NCBI GenBank assembly: GCA_947483555.1
Contig: CANKMW010000013.1
Coordinates: 62,001 to 126,000, forward strand
Origin: Myxococcales bacterium
Lineage (GTDB): Bacteria > Myxococcota_A > Polyangia > Haliangiales > Haliangiaceae
Length of the DNA stretch: 64,000 nucleotides
Direction: 5' to 3'
Part shown: positions 8,280 through 19,907 of the stretch, one piece after another
How the letters are laid out: each line of letters starts with the position of its first letter
Numbering within the stretch: the stretch's first letter is position 1
Translations under genes and position numbers: made by a program
The notes under the pieces: generated by a model
What the model saw: only the letters and a program-made list of their open reading frames with translations
Databases searched by the model: none
What the model was told of the DNA's origin: nothing

Positions 8280-11210
8280 ATGTCCGGAACCAGAGTCTTG
8301 AGGGTGGCGATGATGGGCGCGATCGCGGTGGTCGGGTGCGCCGAGCGCGCCGTCCCCGGCGGTGGCGAGCCGACGTACGACCGCGAGGTCCGGGGCGGCA
8401 ACCGGCACCGCGCCCCGATCGAGGGTGCCACGGCGCACGGCCTCGAGCTGGCCGCGCTGCTGGCGTCGGCGACCGCGCTGGCGCCGGCAGTTGGAGATCT
8501 GAGCGCCGACGATTTCACGACCACGACCACCACCCAGGTCGGGCCGGGTGGAAGACCGCTCACCTACGTGCATGCGCAGCAGTCCATCGGCGGTGTGCCG
8601 GTGGAGGGCACGTACCTGTATCTGACGGTCCAGCCCGCCGACCGCGGGCGGCCGGCGCAGCTGCTGGGCTCGAGCTACCACCTGTTCCACGGCGCCGAGG
8701 TGGACACCACGCCGGTGGTCGAGCAGGCGCGCGCCGAGGCGCTGGCCCGGGTCGCGTTGCGGGTACCGGGCGACGCCGTGATCCGACAGCGGCGGCTGGT
8801 GATCCGCGACCTCGGGGGCGAGCTGGCCCTGGTGTGGGACGTGACGGTGCGCGGTCAACACCAGCGCGCGCTGGTGCGGGCTGCCGGCGCGCGGGCCGGT
8901 CGGATCGAGGTCGAGGACGATCGGGTGTACGAGGCCCGCGGGACGGTCCGCGCCCTGGTGGCGCGTGGCGGCGCGCCAGGTGCGGGCGGCGCGCCACTGC
9001 CGATGGTCATGCCCGACACCGAGGTTCGCGCCGGACAGCGGACGGTCTTGACCGCGGCGAACGGCACGTTCGCGCTCGACGCCGACGCCGGGTCCTCGGT
9101 CACGACCACGGTCGCCGGTCGTGCCGCAGAGGTGACGAGCGCCAGCGGCCCCACCGTCTCGGCGACGGCGACCGTGGGTGCGGCGGTCGAGCTGTTGCTC
9201 GGTGGCAGCGGCGGCGAGCGCACGCTGGCGCAGACCACGGCCTATCATGCGACCACCGCGGCCTGGCGGTTCTTGCTCGACAACGGGGCTAGCGCCGATG
9301 CGCTCGGCGCCCCGCTCGAGGTGCGCGTCAACCTGACCGACAGCTGCAACGCGTACTACTCGCCGTCGGCTCGCTCGCTCAACTTCCTGCGCGCTGGCGG
9401 CGGCTGCAACAACAGCGCCGAGGCCAGCATCGTCGCCCACGAATACGGTCACTTCCTCGATGACACGTTCGGCGGCATCCAGGACGGCGGGTTGAGCGAA
9501 GGCTGGGGCGACGCCCTGGCGTGCCTGCTGCTGCGCCAGCCGGAGGTCGGCGGCGATCTGTTCGAGAGCGGCGAGGCGATGCGAACCTGCGACAACGACT
9601 ACGCATACCCGGCCGGCGGCCGCGACGAGGTCCACGACCTCGGCCAGGCGTGGGCCGGGTTCGTCTGGCACCTGCGCGGCGGGCTGGTGGCTGCGCACGG
9701 CGAGGCCCGCGGCGACGCGCTGGCGCGCGCGCTGGTGTTGCCGTCGCTCATGAGCAACGCACCCGACATCGCGGCGGCGGTGCGCGACGTCTTCCTGCGC
9801 GACGACGACGACGGCGACCCGGCGACGCCGACGCCGAACCGGGCGGTCCTGCACGCGGCGGCCGAGCGTCACGGGCTGGGCTTCGTCGCCGAGGAGGATC
9901 GGTCGCCGCCGGCATCGGTGCGCGATCTGACCGCGACCGCCGCCAGCGCCACCACGATCGCCGTGCGCTGGACCACGCCTGGCGACGACGGCATGTCCGG
10001 CACCGTCGCGCACCTCGATCTGCGCTGGTCGGCGAAGCCGATCGCCGAGGCCAGCTTCGCGCGGGCGACCGCGGTCAAGGCGCCCAAGCCGAGGCGCGGC
10101 GGCACGGTGCAGGAGGCCACCTTCGAGGTGCCGCCGATGAGCGTCGTGTACGTGGCGCTCCGCGCCAGCGACGAGCTGGGCAACACCTCGCCGCTGTCCA
10201 ACCTGGCGCGCGTCGATCTCCCCGACCCGGAGGTCGTGTTCGCCGAGGGCGCGGAAGACGAAGCCCGGGCCTGGCAAGCCACCGGCCTGTGGCACGTGAC
10301 GTCGCGCCGCGCCGCGACCGGGCGGCACGCCTTCTGGTATGGCCGCGAGGCGAGCGGCGACTACGACAGCGGCGGCGCCAACGCCGGCACGTTGACGTCG
10401 CCGGTGATCGACCTCGGCGCCGTGACCGCTCCGAAGCTGGCATTCCTCGAGCACGTCGACGTCGAGAGTGGGGCCGCGGTCGATCGCTTGCGCATCGAGG
10501 TCATCGATGCCGCCGACCCCGCGGTGATGGTGACCGTCACCAAGCTGACCGGCTTCAGCGACGGCTTCGTGGCGCGGCTGGTGGACCTCGGCGATCTGTC
10601 AGGCCGCAAGGTCCGCATCCGGTTCACGTTCGAAACCGTCGACGCCAGCCTCAACCAGACCGAGGGTTGGTTCATCGACGAGCTCCGCGTCCTCGGCGCA
10701 CCGGCCACCGGGCCGGGCCCGGCAGCCGGCGCGCTCATGATCAACGAGGTCCTGGCCGACCCGCCGGACGGCTACGACAGCAACGGCGACGGAACCTGGT
10801 CGGCACGCGACGACGAGCTGATCGAGCTGATCAACACCGGCAACGCGCCGCTCGATCTCGGCGCCGCCACGGTGAGCGACGCGGTCGGGGTCCGGATCAC
10901 GCTGGCGGCCGGCACGGTGCTGGCGCCCGGACAGGGCCTGGTGGTCTTCGGCGGCGCCGCGCGCGCCATCAGCGGCGTGGTGTGTGTCGCGTCGAGCGGC
11001 TTGTTGCTCAACAACGACGGCGACACCGTCACGGTACGCCGCGCCGATGGCGCCTTGCTCGCGGAGATGACGTACGGTGCCGAGGGCGGCCGCGATCAGT
11101 CACTGACGCGGGCGATGGACGGCGTCGGCACGGCGCCGATGGTACCGCACCGCACGGTGTCGACCGAGGCGGCGTCACCGGGACGGCGAGCGAATGGAGC
11201 ACCGCTGTGA
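8280..11210 (+). CDS. Secreted multi-domain zinc metallopeptidase (M4/M36-like), lipoprotein
   Basis: 976 residues. The N-terminus carries a lipobox (VVGC, Cys20). Residues about 60-330 resemble the propeptide of fungalysin/thermolysin-type peptidases. The zinc site is HEYGH at 387-391 with the downstream glutamate in LSEGWGD (Glu407), the gluzincin arrangement. A fibronectin type III-like domain follows (from about 543, [22 protein letters not shown]). Next is a jelly-roll region of the kind found in immune-inhibitor-A/MAM tails (about 660-810). The C-terminus is a lamin-tail-like domain starting at INEVLADPP and containing [15 protein letters not shown]. It probably digests extracellular protein, as expected of a predatory or saprophytic bacterium. 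The stop codon lies two bases before the repeat element described next. Confidence 0.9.
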   Translation: MSGTRVLRVAMMGAIAVVGCAERAVPGGGEPTYDREVRGGNRHRAPIEGATAHGLELAALLASATALAPAVGDLSADDFTTTTTTQVGPGGRPLTYVHAQQSIGGVPVEGTYLYLTVQPADRGRPAQLLGSSYHLFHGAEVDTTPVVEQARAEALARVALRVPGDAVIRQRRLVIRDLGGELALVWDVTVRGQHQRALVRAAGARAGRIEVEDDRVYEARGTVRALVARGGAPGAGGAPLPMVMPDTEVRAGQRTVLTAANGTFALDADAGSSVTTTVAGRAAEVTSASGPTVSATATVGAAVELLLGGSGGERTLAQTTAYHATTAAWRFLLDNGASADALGAPLEVRVNLTDSCNAYYSPSARSLNFLRAGGGCNNSAEASIVAHEYGHFLDDTFGGIQDGGLSEGWGDALACLLLRQPEVGGDLFESGEAMRTCDNDYAYPAGGRDEVHDLGQAWAGFVWHLRGGLVAAHGEARGDALARALVLPSLMSNAPDIAAAVRDVFLRDDDDGDPATPTPNRAVLHAAAERHGLGFVAEEDRSPPASVRDLTATAASATTIAVRWTTPGDDGMSGTVAHLDLRWSAKPIAEASFARATAVKAPKPRRGGTVQEATFEVPPMSVVYVALRASDELGNTSPLSNLARVDLPDPEVVFAEGAEDEARAWQATGLWHVTSRRAATGRHAFWYGREASGDYDSGGANAGTLTSPVIDLGAVTAPKLAFLEHVDVESGAAVDRLRIEVIDAADPAVMVTVTKLTGFSDGFVARLVDLGDLSGRKVRIRFTFETVDASLNQTEGWFIDELRVLGAPATGPGPAAGALMINEVLADPPDGYDSNGDGTWSARDDELIELINTGNAPLDLGAATVSDAVGVRITLAAGTVLAPGQGLVVFGGAARAISGVVCVASSGLLLNNDGDTVTVRRADGALLAEMTYGAEGGRDQSLTRAMDGVGTAPMVPHRTVSTEAASPGRRANGAPL

Positions 11211-11228
11211 GGGGAGAAGGATCCGGAT

Positions 11229-11267
11229 CCGTACCCGTACCCGTGCCCGTACCGGTACCCGGTGTCC
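11229..11267. repeat. Left outer block of GTACCCG-type units
   Basis: A block of variants of a six-base unit (GTACCC, GTGCCC, GTACCG) ending in GGTACCCGGTGTCC. The reverse complement of the block at 12055-12118 reads the same way, so the two are inverted copies. Confidence 0.8.
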
Positions 11268-11269
11268 GT

Positions 11270-11440
<171 letters not shown>

Positions 11441-11477
11441 CCCGAGCCCGAGCCCCGAACGCCGAAACCGAGGAACC

Positions 11478-11858
11478 ATGACCGACCGAGCCGTGCCCGA
11501 CGCCGTGACCGACAAGCACCTGCTGAGGCCCAGGTTCGAGGCACATGAGCTCGCGATGGAGCTCATCGTCGTACTTGGGCCGATGGCCGAGAACGTGAGC
11601 CGCCGAGACAAGGACCTGGCGCAGCAGCTGCGGCGCGCGGTGAGCAGCGCGGCCAACAACATCGCCGAGGGCGGGAAGAGGATCGGCGGCGATCGACTGC
11701 ACGCGTTCCGGGTCGCTTCGGGTGAGGCCGCCGAGGCGATCACCGCACTGCGAATCGCGGTCGCATGGGGCTATCTCTCGGAGTCGGCCGCCGCCCCAGC
11801 ACGCGCGCTCGAGGATCGCCTGCAGGCGATGCTCTGGCGGCTGCTTCACCCGCGCTGA
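11478..11858 (+). CDS. Four-helix-bundle protein (S23/IVP family)
   Basis: 126 residues from ATG 11478, preceded by GAGGAA. The frame is open further upstream through the repeat array, where it would add a Ser/Asp/Pro tail, but the family normally starts near [14 protein letters not shown]. Hallmarks are the helix [17 protein letters not shown], the [17 protein letters not shown] signature (residues about 51-64) and the later helices around [16 protein letters not shown] and [17 protein letters not shown]. This is the family encoded in 23S rRNA intervening sequences and related to the Avd accessory protein of diversity-generating retroelements; members form oligomeric bundles that can bind nucleic acid. 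Here it is not in rRNA and no reverse transcriptase is near. Repeat arms begin right before its start and right after its stop. Confidence 0.85.
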   Translation: MTDRAVPDAVTDKHLLRPRFEAHELAMELIVVLGPMAENVSRRDKDLAQQLRRAVSSAANNIAEGGKRIGGDRLHAFRVASGEAAEAITALRIAVAWGYLSESAAAPARALEDRLQAMLWRLLHPR

Positions 11859-11879
11859 CGGACTCGGTTATCGGGCTCG

Positions 11880-12054
11880 GTGATCGGTTATCGGCCTCGG
11901 TCTCGGCCTCGGCCTCGGTCTCGGCCTCGAAGTCGAAGTCGGAGTCGAAGTCGGAGTCGAAGTCGGAGTCGAAGTCGGAGTCGGAGTCGGAGTCGGAGTC
12001 GGAGTCGGAGTCGGAGTCGGAGTCGGAGTCGGAGTCGGAGTCGGAGTCGGAGTC
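11880..12054. repeat. Right hexamer array, GGAGTC/GAAGTC
   Basis: From 11929 to 12054 there are 21 consecutive six-base units, mostly GGAGTC with five GAAGTC among the first ones; before them lie looser GGCCTC/GGTCTC units back to about 11880. The array is the inverted counterpart of the left array and would pair with it in single-stranded DNA or RNA. Its open frames give only Ser-Glu or Ser-Asp dipeptide repeats, which I do not call as genes. Confidence 0.9.
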
Positions 12055-12118
12055 GGACACCGGGTACCGGCACGGGTACCGGCACGGGTACCGGCACGGG
12101 TACCGGTACGGGTACGGA
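12055..12118. repeat. Right outer block of GGTACCGGCACG-type units
   Basis: Four copies of a 12-base unit close to GGTACCGGCACG, the last reading GGTACCGGTACG, follow GGACACCG. Reverse-complemented, the block matches the left outer block, including the junction GGTACCCGGTGTCC, so the two blocks form the outer inverted repeat of the element. Confidence 0.85.
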
Positions 12119-12136
12119 TTCTCCTACCTACCTACC

Positions 12137-12808
12137 CTACCCTGGGCCGCAGCCCGGTCCGGGGGCGCGTTCTTGCGGGTCCGTCAGCGCCGTCAGCACG
12201 TGGTCGCGCCACGCGCCGTTGATGAACAGATAGTCTCTCGCATACCCGACCACCGAGAATCCGCACCGGCGCAGCACCTTGGCCGATCGTTCGTTGGTCG
12301 GCATGTAGTTCGCGGTGATCCGGTGCAGCAGCAACTCGTCGAACGCCCAGGTGCACAGGGCGCGGACCGCCTCGACCATGATGCCCTTGCCCTGGTCGCG
12401 CTCGTCGAGCCCGTAGCCGAGGTTGGCGTGCTGCTGCGGCCCGCGCGCGATCTCGGTGAGCGCGATCATCCCCAGCACCGGATCCTTGGGCTGGTCGCGC
12501 CACGCGATGGCGAAGCGGAACGCCTTGCCGTCGGCGGCATCCTCGACGTTCTTGTCGCCGCGGATCTTCCAGTAGACCTCGGTCAGGTAGTCGTCCGGAT
12601 AGGCCGGCGACCAGCGCGCGAGGTGGGCGCCGTTGCGGACCACGTGGTCGCGGAGCAGGCGCGCGTGTTCGGGGCCGTGCAGGTACATCGCCAGGCGCGC
12701 CGTCGTGATCTCGGGCCGTTGCGCGATCAATGACGGACTATACGCACAGCTGCGCACCCGATCCGCCGCCAGCAGCGGGGAAAACCCGAGACCTTCTGAA
12801 GTTGTCAT
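12137..12808 (-). CDS. RimJ-like GNAT N-acetyltransferase
   Basis: 223 residues from ATG 12806-12808, with GAGG upstream. The GNAT fold is clear: RPEITTARLAMYLHGPEHA at the N-terminus, then LARWSPAYPDD, the acetyl-CoA loop region LGYGLDERDQGKGIM (Q/R-x-x-G-x-G/A type motif) and the C-terminal SAKVLRRCGFSVVGYARDYLFINGAWRDHVLTAL. The last segment is typical of ribosomal-protein acetyltransferases RimJ/RimL, which modify the N-terminal residue of ribosomal proteins S5 or L12. About 30 residues precede the usual family start. The stop lies 12 bases from the right end of the repeat element, and the start lies only 13 bases from a divergent gene. Confidence 0.85.
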   Translation of the reverse strand: MTTSEGLGFSPLLAADRVRSCAYSPSLIAQRPEITTARLAMYLHGPEHARLLRDHVVRNGAHLARWSPAYPDDYLTEVYWKIRGDKNVEDAADGKAFRFAIAWRDQPKDPVLGMIALTEIARGPQQHANLGYGLDERDQGKGIMVEAVRALCTWAFDELLLHRITANYMPTNERSAKVLRRCGFSVVGYARDYLFINGAWRDHVLTALTDPQERAPGPGCGPG

Positions 12809-12821
12809 GCGTTGAGCCTCG

Positions 12822-14729
12822 ATGATGCGCGTGCGCACACCCCTCGCCACCGTCCTCGCCCTGTCGTCCGCCGCCGTCCTGCTCCAGCCCGGCGCATCCC
12901 ATGCCAAGCGCATGGTGATCCACGACGAGGACATCGTCCCGCCGAGCTTCGCGCTCGATGGCGCCGCGCTCGGCGGCCCGCGCGCACCGACCGGTGCCGA
13001 CCTCCGCGCCCCGGCCCACCTCGCCGGTGGCACGATCGCCACGCTCGCCGATGGGGCGCTGGTGATCGATCCCGACAGCGGCGATCTGGTCCGCCTCGAC
13101 CTGCGCGGCAACCAGCTCGCCCGGCTGACGATCGGCCGCGACGCGGCGCAGCTGGTCGTCGACCGCGCCGCCCGCATCGCGTTCGTCACCGACCGCCGCG
13201 GCGACCAGGTCGTCGTCGTCGACCTCGCCGGCGCCGAGCCAACCGTGCGCGCTCGCTGGTCGACGCCGGCCGAGCCGTTCGGCCTGGCGCTGTCACCCGA
13301 CGGCGCCACGCTGCTGGTCACGACCGTCGCCGACCGCATGCTGGTCGCGTTCGACACCAAGGCCGGCACCGCCCGCTGGCGCCGCCCGCTCGGTCCCGAG
13401 CCGCGCGGCGTCGCCATCTCGCCCGACGGTGCGCAGGCGATCGTCACCTACCTGACCAGCGCCGCCGTCGACCGCATCCAGCTCGCCGACCCCAGCGCCA
13501 CCCGCTCGATCGCGCTCGGCACGGCCCGCGCCGGCGCGCCGGTCACCGCGGCCGCCACCGTCGAAGCGATCGACGGCACCACCACCGGCCGGCGCTTCCC
13601 GCGCAACGCCTTCGCGGCCCGCTTCGTCGGCAACCAGCTCGCGATCGTGCCGCACCAGGTGTCGACGCCGCTCCAGGAGTCGCGCTTCGGCGAGAACACC
13701 GGATCGTACGGCGGCGGCTTCGAGCCGCCGGTCAGCCACGCGCTCACGATCATCGCCAGCGGCGACACCGACTTGCCGCGCCAGGTCTCGGCGCAGATCG
13801 CGATCCACCAGCCCCGCGCGCTGGCCTGGGACCCGGCCCGCGACCGCCTGGTCGTCGCCGGCTTCGGGTCCGATTCGCTGCTGTTCGTCGACGCCGCGTC
13901 GCAAGCCGGCATCCGCCATGTCGTCGACGTGGCGATCGGCGATCGCTCGTGCGGACCACAGGGCGTGGCGTTTGGTGATGACGGCGACGCCTGGGTCTAC
14001 TGCGCGGTGTCGCGCAAGACCGCGCGGGTCGCGCTCGACGACAAGCGCGTCGCCAAGATCACCTGGGGACCGCCAGTCGCGGCGACCAAGCTGACCGAGC
14101 TCGAGCACCTGGGCTTCGATCTGTTCCGTCGCGGCAACGACTTCCGCCTCTCGACCCGCGGCGCGATGGCCTGCTCGAGCTGCCACCCCGAGACGCGCAC
14201 CGACGGACTGTCGTGGCGCATCGAGCGCCACGAGCTGCAGACCCCGGTGCTCGGCGGCCGCATCATGGGCACCCACCCGTACAAGTGGGACGGCGGTGAC
14301 GCCGACCTCACGATCAGCCTGACCTCGACGATGAAGCGGCTCGGCGGCGGCGGCCTGCGCAAGGACGAGACCCGCGCCCTGGCTGCGTTCGTCGAGGGCC
14401 TGGCCCCGCCGCGCGTGCCGACCCGCAGCGCCGCCCGCGTCGCCCGCGGCAAGACCCTGTTCGCCTCGGCCGAGCTCGGCTGCAACTCCTGCCACAGCGG
14501 CGCGCGCCTGACCGACCGCCAGAGCCACGCGCTCTCGGGCACCCTGGCCACCGTCGATACCCCGTCGCTGGTCGGCCTCGCCGCCAGCGCCCCCTACTAC
14601 CACGACGGCAGCGCCGCCACGCTCGAGGCGCTGCTCGCCGACCGCGGCCTGGTCCACGGCATGGCCGAGGTCAGCGACCTCACCGCCACCCAGATCACCG
14701 ACCTGGTCGCGTTCCTCGAGACGCTCTGA
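12822..14729 (+). CDS. Secreted beta-propeller protein with two c-type haem sites
   Basis: 635 residues. The signal peptide runs to about LLQPGASHAK. Residues about 60-420 form a YVTN/NHL-like beta-propeller, with repeated strands such as PFGLALSPDGATLLVT and PRGVAISPDGAQAIV. The C-terminal third is cytochrome-like with two haem attachment motifs, CSSCH at 451-455 and CNSCH at 554-558, followed by DTPSLVGLAASAPYYHDGSA, a segment typical of di-haem peroxidase (MauG/CcpA) C-terminal domains. It should act in the periplasm as an electron-transfer or peroxidase-like protein. Two adjacent ATGs (12822, 12825) could start it; the divergent acetyltransferase begins 13 bases away. Confidence 0.85.
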   Translation: MMRVRTPLATVLALSSAAVLLQPGASHAKRMVIHDEDIVPPSFALDGAALGGPRAPTGADLRAPAHLAGGTIATLADGALVIDPDSGDLVRLDLRGNQLARLTIGRDAAQLVVDRAARIAFVTDRRGDQVVVVDLAGAEPTVRARWSTPAEPFGLALSPDGATLLVTTVADRMLVAFDTKAGTARWRRPLGPEPRGVAISPDGAQAIVTYLTSAAVDRIQLADPSATRSIALGTARAGAPVTAAATVEAIDGTTTGRRFPRNAFAARFVGNQLAIVPHQVSTPLQESRFGENTGSYGGGFEPPVSHALTIIASGDTDLPRQVSAQIAIHQPRALAWDPARDRLVVAGFGSDSLLFVDAASQAGIRHVVDVAIGDRSCGPQGVAFGDDGDAWVYCAVSRKTARVALDDKRVAKITWGPPVAATKLTELEHLGFDLFRRGNDFRLSTRGAMACSSCHPETRTDGLSWRIERHELQTPVLGGRIMGTHPYKWDGGDADLTISLTSTMKRLGGGGLRKDETRALAAFVEGLAPPRVPTRSAARVARGKTLFASAELGCNSCHSGARLTDRQSHALSGTLATVDTPSLVGLAASAPYYHDGSAATLEALLADRGLVHGMAEVSDLTATQITDLVAFLETL

Positions 14730-14815
14730 GGTCAGCGACGGCCTGGCGACGCCCTGGCATCGCGCGCTTCGACCGGCGCTGGGCAGGCCCGTGGTATCAA
14801 CCCCAGGGAGGGCGG

Positions 14816-15130
14816 ATGAGCCACAGCAAGGTGATCAAGCTCGATGACGGGACCTCCGTCGAGGTCGACGTCCGTGACGGCCATCCGGGCGCGACCACCC
14901 CGACCGTGAAGCGCGACTGGGGCCAGGTCGAGAGCGTCCTCCGCCACGTCAGCGGCCCGTTCCTGAACGTGTACCGAGAGCTGTCCCGCGACCTCGAAGG
15001 CGCCGAGCTCGAGCTCGAGCTCGGCCTCGCCTTCGAGCCCGACGGCGGTCTGTTCATCGCGAAGTCCAGGGGCACCGCCAACCTCAAGGCCACCATCAAG
15101 CTCAAGCCGCCGCGCTCACCGACGAGTTGA
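14816..15130 (+). CDS. Small Trypco1-like (CU044_2847-type) protein
   Basis: 104 residues, well supported by a GGGAGGGCGG ribosome site just before ATG 14816. The N-terminal part (VIKLDDGTSVEVDVRDG) and the C-terminal part (LELELGLAFEPDGGLFIAKS followed by NLKATIKLK) match the two conserved strands of the small CU044_2847/Trypco1 family. As I recall it, this family is named for its co-occurrence with trypsin-like peptidases in bacterial conflict loci. No trypsin-like gene is seen nearby, so this copy appears solitary. The assignment rests on pattern only. Confidence 0.65.
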   Translation: MSHSKVIKLDDGTSVEVDVRDGHPGATTPTVKRDWGQVESVLRHVSGPFLNVYRELSRDLEGAELELELGLAFEPDGGLFIAKSRGTANLKATIKLKPPRSPTS

Positions 15131-15151
15131 CCCGCGGATCAGCCGGTCTCC

Positions 15152-15970
15152 TCAGACGAAGAAGTCCGGCATCAGCGTCGCGGTCGGGTCGACCGCGTAC
15201 TCGGTGAGGTCGGTCTTGCCGCTCGACGCCAGCACCTCGTCGTCGATGAAGAAGTTGCCGGTGCACTCGCGCGACGGCCGGTTGAAGATGACGTACGCCG
15301 CGTCGCCCATGATCTCGGGCTTGCGCGAGCCGCGCACCATCTGATCGCCACCGAGCAAGTTCTTGACCGCCGCGGTCGCGATCGTCGAGCGCGGCCACAG
15401 CGCGTTGAAGGCGATGCCGTCGCGCCGGAACTCCTCGGCCATGCCGAGCACGCACAGGCTCATGCCGAACTTGGCCATCGTGTACGCGACGTGGGGCGCG
15501 AACCAGCGCGCCTCCATGTTGAGCGGCGGCGACAGGTTGAGGACGTGCGGGTTGGCCGCCTTCTTGAGGTGCGGCACGCAGGCCGCCGAGCACACGAACG
15601 TGCCGCGGGTGTTGATGCTGTGCATCAGGTCGTAGCGCTTCATCGGCGTCGACGTGGTGCCGGTGAGGTGGATGGCGCTCGCGTTGTTGACCAGGATGTC
15701 GATGCCGCCGAAGGTCTCGACGGTCTTGGCCACCGCGGCGGCCACCTGATCCTCGAAGCGGATGTCGGTGACCAGCGGCAGCGCCGTGCCGCCGGCGTCC
15801 TCGATCTCCTTGGCGGCGGTGTAGACGGTGCCGGGCAGGCGAGGATCGGGCTCGGCGGTCTTGGCGATGATCGCCACGTTGGCGCCGTCGCGAGCGGCGC
15901 GCAGGCCGATGGCGAGGCCGATGCCACGGCTGGCGCCGGTGATGAAGAGGGTCTTTCCGCGAAGCGACAT
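15152..15970 (-). CDS. HSDL2-like short-chain dehydrogenase
   Basis: 272 residues from ATG 15968-15970, with an AAAGGA ribosome site. Classical SDR features: TGASRGIG at 11-18, the NNAS motif in ILVNNASAIHL, and the active site YTMAK (Tyr-x3-Lys) preceded by LNLSPPLNM. That last string is characteristic of the hydroxysteroid-dehydrogenase-like protein 2 group and its bacterial relatives, often linked to fatty-acid metabolism. Cofactor is probably NADP(H); the substrate is unknown. No SCP2 domain is fused here, unlike the animal HSDL2. Confidence 0.9.
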   Translation of the reverse strand: MSLRGKTLFITGASRGIGLAIGLRAARDGANVAIIAKTAEPDPRLPGTVYTAAKEIEDAGGTALPLVTDIRFEDQVAAAVAKTVETFGGIDILVNNASAIHLTGTTSTPMKRYDLMHSINTRGTFVCSAACVPHLKKAANPHVLNLSPPLNMEARWFAPHVAYTMAKFGMSLCVLGMAEEFRRDGIAFNALWPRSTIATAAVKNLLGGDQMVRGSRKPEIMGDAAYVIFNRPSRECTGNFFIDDEVLASSGKTDLTEYAVDPTATLMPDFFV

Positions 15971-15999
15971 CGATGAGATCCTTTCGAAGGCCGGTGAGG

Positions 16000-16046
16000 C
16001 CAGTCCAGCACGGCCAGTCCAGCACGGCCAGTCCAGCACGGCCAGT
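16000..16046. repeat. Tandem repeat, 14-base unit CCAGTCCAGCACGG, three copies plus part
   Basis: Three exact copies of a 14-base unit lie just upstream of the HSDL2-like gene (minus strand), between it and the next gene's 3' end. No protein is encoded. It could vary in copy number and alter the promoter spacing. Confidence 0.85.
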
Positions 16047-16062
16047 GACGATCAGGTGACGA

Positions 16063-16650
16063 TCACGCGCCCGGGTTCTGATCCAGGCCATCCCAGTACG
16101 GATCACGGACGTCGGAGAACGCCTTGGCCAGCATCTGGGCGCCGGCGATGCCCGCGACGACGCCCGTCCCGTAGAGGAAGAACGGCCACGCCACGCCCAC
16201 CGACATGCTCGGCTTCGAGCCGATGAAGACGCAGGCGGTGATGAGCGCGAGCACCAGGCCGATCAACGCCACCGTGGTGAGCGCGATCGGCTCGCGGACG
16301 AAGCGATCCTTGAAGGCGAGCCCGCCGGCGGCGGCCAGGCTCAGGCCCGACACGATCGACACCACGAACGTCGCCCAGCCGGCGTAGGCGAAGGTGCCGA
16401 GCCCGACGTCGTTCTTGCGCATGCCCTCGGCGATCGTCAGGTTCGACTTCGACTCGCACACCTGCTCGCCTTCCCAGCCGCGGTGACACTCGCTGGCGTC
16501 GAACAGGCTGAGCCCGGCGTCGTACGGCTTGGGCGCCTTGAGCCAGCGGAAGCCGAGGCAGGGCAGGATGACGCACACCGCGGCGACCAGGCAGACCACG
16601 CGGGCGGTCGCCTTGCGCCTGATCGTGAGGGCGTCGGCGTCGGTGTTCAT
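16063..16650 (-). CDS. Four-helix integral membrane protein, unknown function
   Basis: 195 residues with four clear hydrophobic segments: about 18-36 (VVCLVAAVCVILPCLGF), 90-112, 122-142 and 150-172. Between the first and second lies an extracytoplasmic loop with two Cys (ECHRGW, QVCES) that could form a disulphide. No enzymatic motif is visible. I do not recognise the family. Confidence 0.75.
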   Translation of the reverse strand: MNTDADALTIRRKATARVVCLVAAVCVILPCLGFRWLKAPKPYDAGLSLFDASECHRGWEGEQVCESKSNLTIAEGMRKNDVGLGTFAYAGWATFVVSIVSGLSLAAAGGLAFKDRFVREPIALTTVALIGLVLALITACVFIGSKPSMSVGVAWPFFLYGTGVVAGIAGAQMLAKAFSDVRDPYWDGLDQNPGA

Positions 16651-16674
16651 GGCGCCGCACTGTATCCTGCCCGG

Positions 16675-18762
<2,088 letters not shown>

Positions 18763-19307
18763 GCCGCGCCGCCGATCGGTGGATCGCGATCTGACACCAC
18801 GTTCGCGACCCTATCACCGTTCGGTTCGCGACCGCTTCCGGTCCAGGTCGACGGCGCGGTCGGATGACAGCTGGCCGGCGACACATGTCGTCCGCGCGGC
18901 AACAGCACGCGGCACCCGGTCGCGCATCGCCGCGACTTGCGTCGCGGCACGCTTCGTGAACAGCGGCCCTGCCGAGCTGCGGCTCCTGCGCCGCCGACTG
19001 CGGCGTCTGCCCGGAGACACCGCCGTCGACCGGCTGCCCCGGAGGAGCGTCGCCCGGCTCGTGGGACTTCTGCTGGGTGTGCGGCGGTCCCCCCGAGGTT
19101 CGCACCGGCGTCACGATCACGGCCTGTACCGAAGACGAGGCCCGAGAGCTCGTCGAGAATCGTAGCTGCGACGTCGCCACCGGCGAGCTCGGCACCGTCT
19201 CCGACGGCCTGTGCCCGGTCGGGCTGTCCGCGGGCGGCGCCGACTGGTAGGCGCGCGTGCCGCGGTGGCAGCCCGCGCTGGCACCGCGCTTGCTGGAGAC
19301 CCGGCGC
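18763..19307. other. Gap region with only a broken frame
   Basis: About 545 bp between the AAA+ gene and the following lipoprotein gene. The only coding-like signal is the cysteine-rich frame at 18960-19250, listed separately; the rest (18763-18955) shows no start codon with a ribosome site and no recognisable domain. It must also contain the AAA+ gene's promoter. Confidence 0.5.
18960..19250 (+). pseudogene. Cysteine-rich secreted-type protein fragment without start
   Basis: A frame of 96 sense codons ends at TAG 19248-19250 and encodes ten cysteines (CGSCAADCGVC, then PGSWDFCWVCGG, ITACTEDEA, ENRSCDV, GLCPVG). The composition looks like a real disulphide-rich extracellular domain. The frame opens after a TGA at 18957-18959 and has no ATG or GTG before the cysteine region, so the N-terminal part is missing or out of frame. 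In a neighbouring frame the preceding codons read RIAATCVAARFVNSGPAE, which could be what remains of an N-terminus after a one-base change near 18975. It may be a degraded gene or a sequencing error. Confidence 0.4.
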
Positions 19308-19907
19308 ATGCACAACCCACGCATCGTCTCCATCCTGCTCTGCTCCACCCTGGTCGCCTGCGTCGCCGAGGACCGCGACCTGCCCGCGATCGACGGCCCG
19401 GTCACCGAGACCGCGGTCACCGTCCACGCCGACGGCACCCTGACCCTGGCCCGCCGCGAGGTCAGCGTCGACGAACAGGTCGCCGAGCTCGAGGCCCGCC
19501 TCGATGCCGAGGACGGGGTCGAGGTCGGCGCGCTGTCGCGCGTCGTCGTCACCACCGCCTGCGGCACCGAGCCGTATCCGCTGATGGTCTGGGATCGGAT
19601 CGACCAGACCGGCAACCGGAGCTGCTTCAAGCGCAAGGTCGACGACGTCGACGGTTACTTCGGGTACATCGACCTGAACCGGGTCCCCTACGACTGTCGG
19701 ATGGCGGGTTTTCCGCCGCGCCTCGCCTGCACCTACTGGAATGACAAGGTTCGCAGCTACATGCCCGGCGACGATATCGGCCGGTTCATCGACAACGCGC
19801 CCGAGGGCTCGGAGTGGTTCCGCGCTCGCACCGGCTTCAAGGTGGCCGGCCCGGTCGCGATGGGCGCCGACCAGATCATGCTGGCGGTGATCCCCAGGCC
19901 GCTCTGA
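19308..19907 (+). CDS. Lipoprotein of unknown function
   Basis: 199 residues from ATG 19308 (GGAG about ten bases upstream). The lipobox is LVAC with Cys18. The mature protein has an Asp/Glu-rich first part (ARLDAEDGVEVG) and a C-terminal part with paired Cys (TACGTE, RSCFKRK, YDCRM, LACTYW). I do not recognise a domain. The open frame has 17 more codons upstream but these lack signal-peptide character. It lies 165 bp before the secreted-protein/HEAT/kinase set. Confidence 0.75.
   Translation: MHNPRIVSILLCSTLVACVAEDRDLPAIDGPVTETAVTVHADGTLTLARREVSVDEQVAELEARLDAEDGVEVGALSRVVVTTACGTEPYPLMVWDRIDQTGNRSCFKRKVDDVDGYFGYIDLNRVPYDCRMAGFPPRLACTYWNDKVRSYMPGDDIGRFIDNAPEGSEWFRARTGFKVAGPVAMGADQIMLAVIPRPL

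Noticed and set aside
11478..11858. Four-helix-bundle gene as part of a diversity-generating retroelement
   Set aside because: No reverse transcriptase or template/variable repeat pair is found in the window.
11740..12060. Open frame on the minus strand beginning with many Ser-Asp pairs
   Set aside because: It is the translation of the GGAGTC array plus antisense of the four-helix-bundle gene; no ribosome site and no folded domain follow the repeat.
11765..12733. 322-codon plus-strand frame through the right repeat and the acetyltransferase gene
   Set aside because: It is Ser-Glu repeat followed by antisense of a well-supported GNAT gene.
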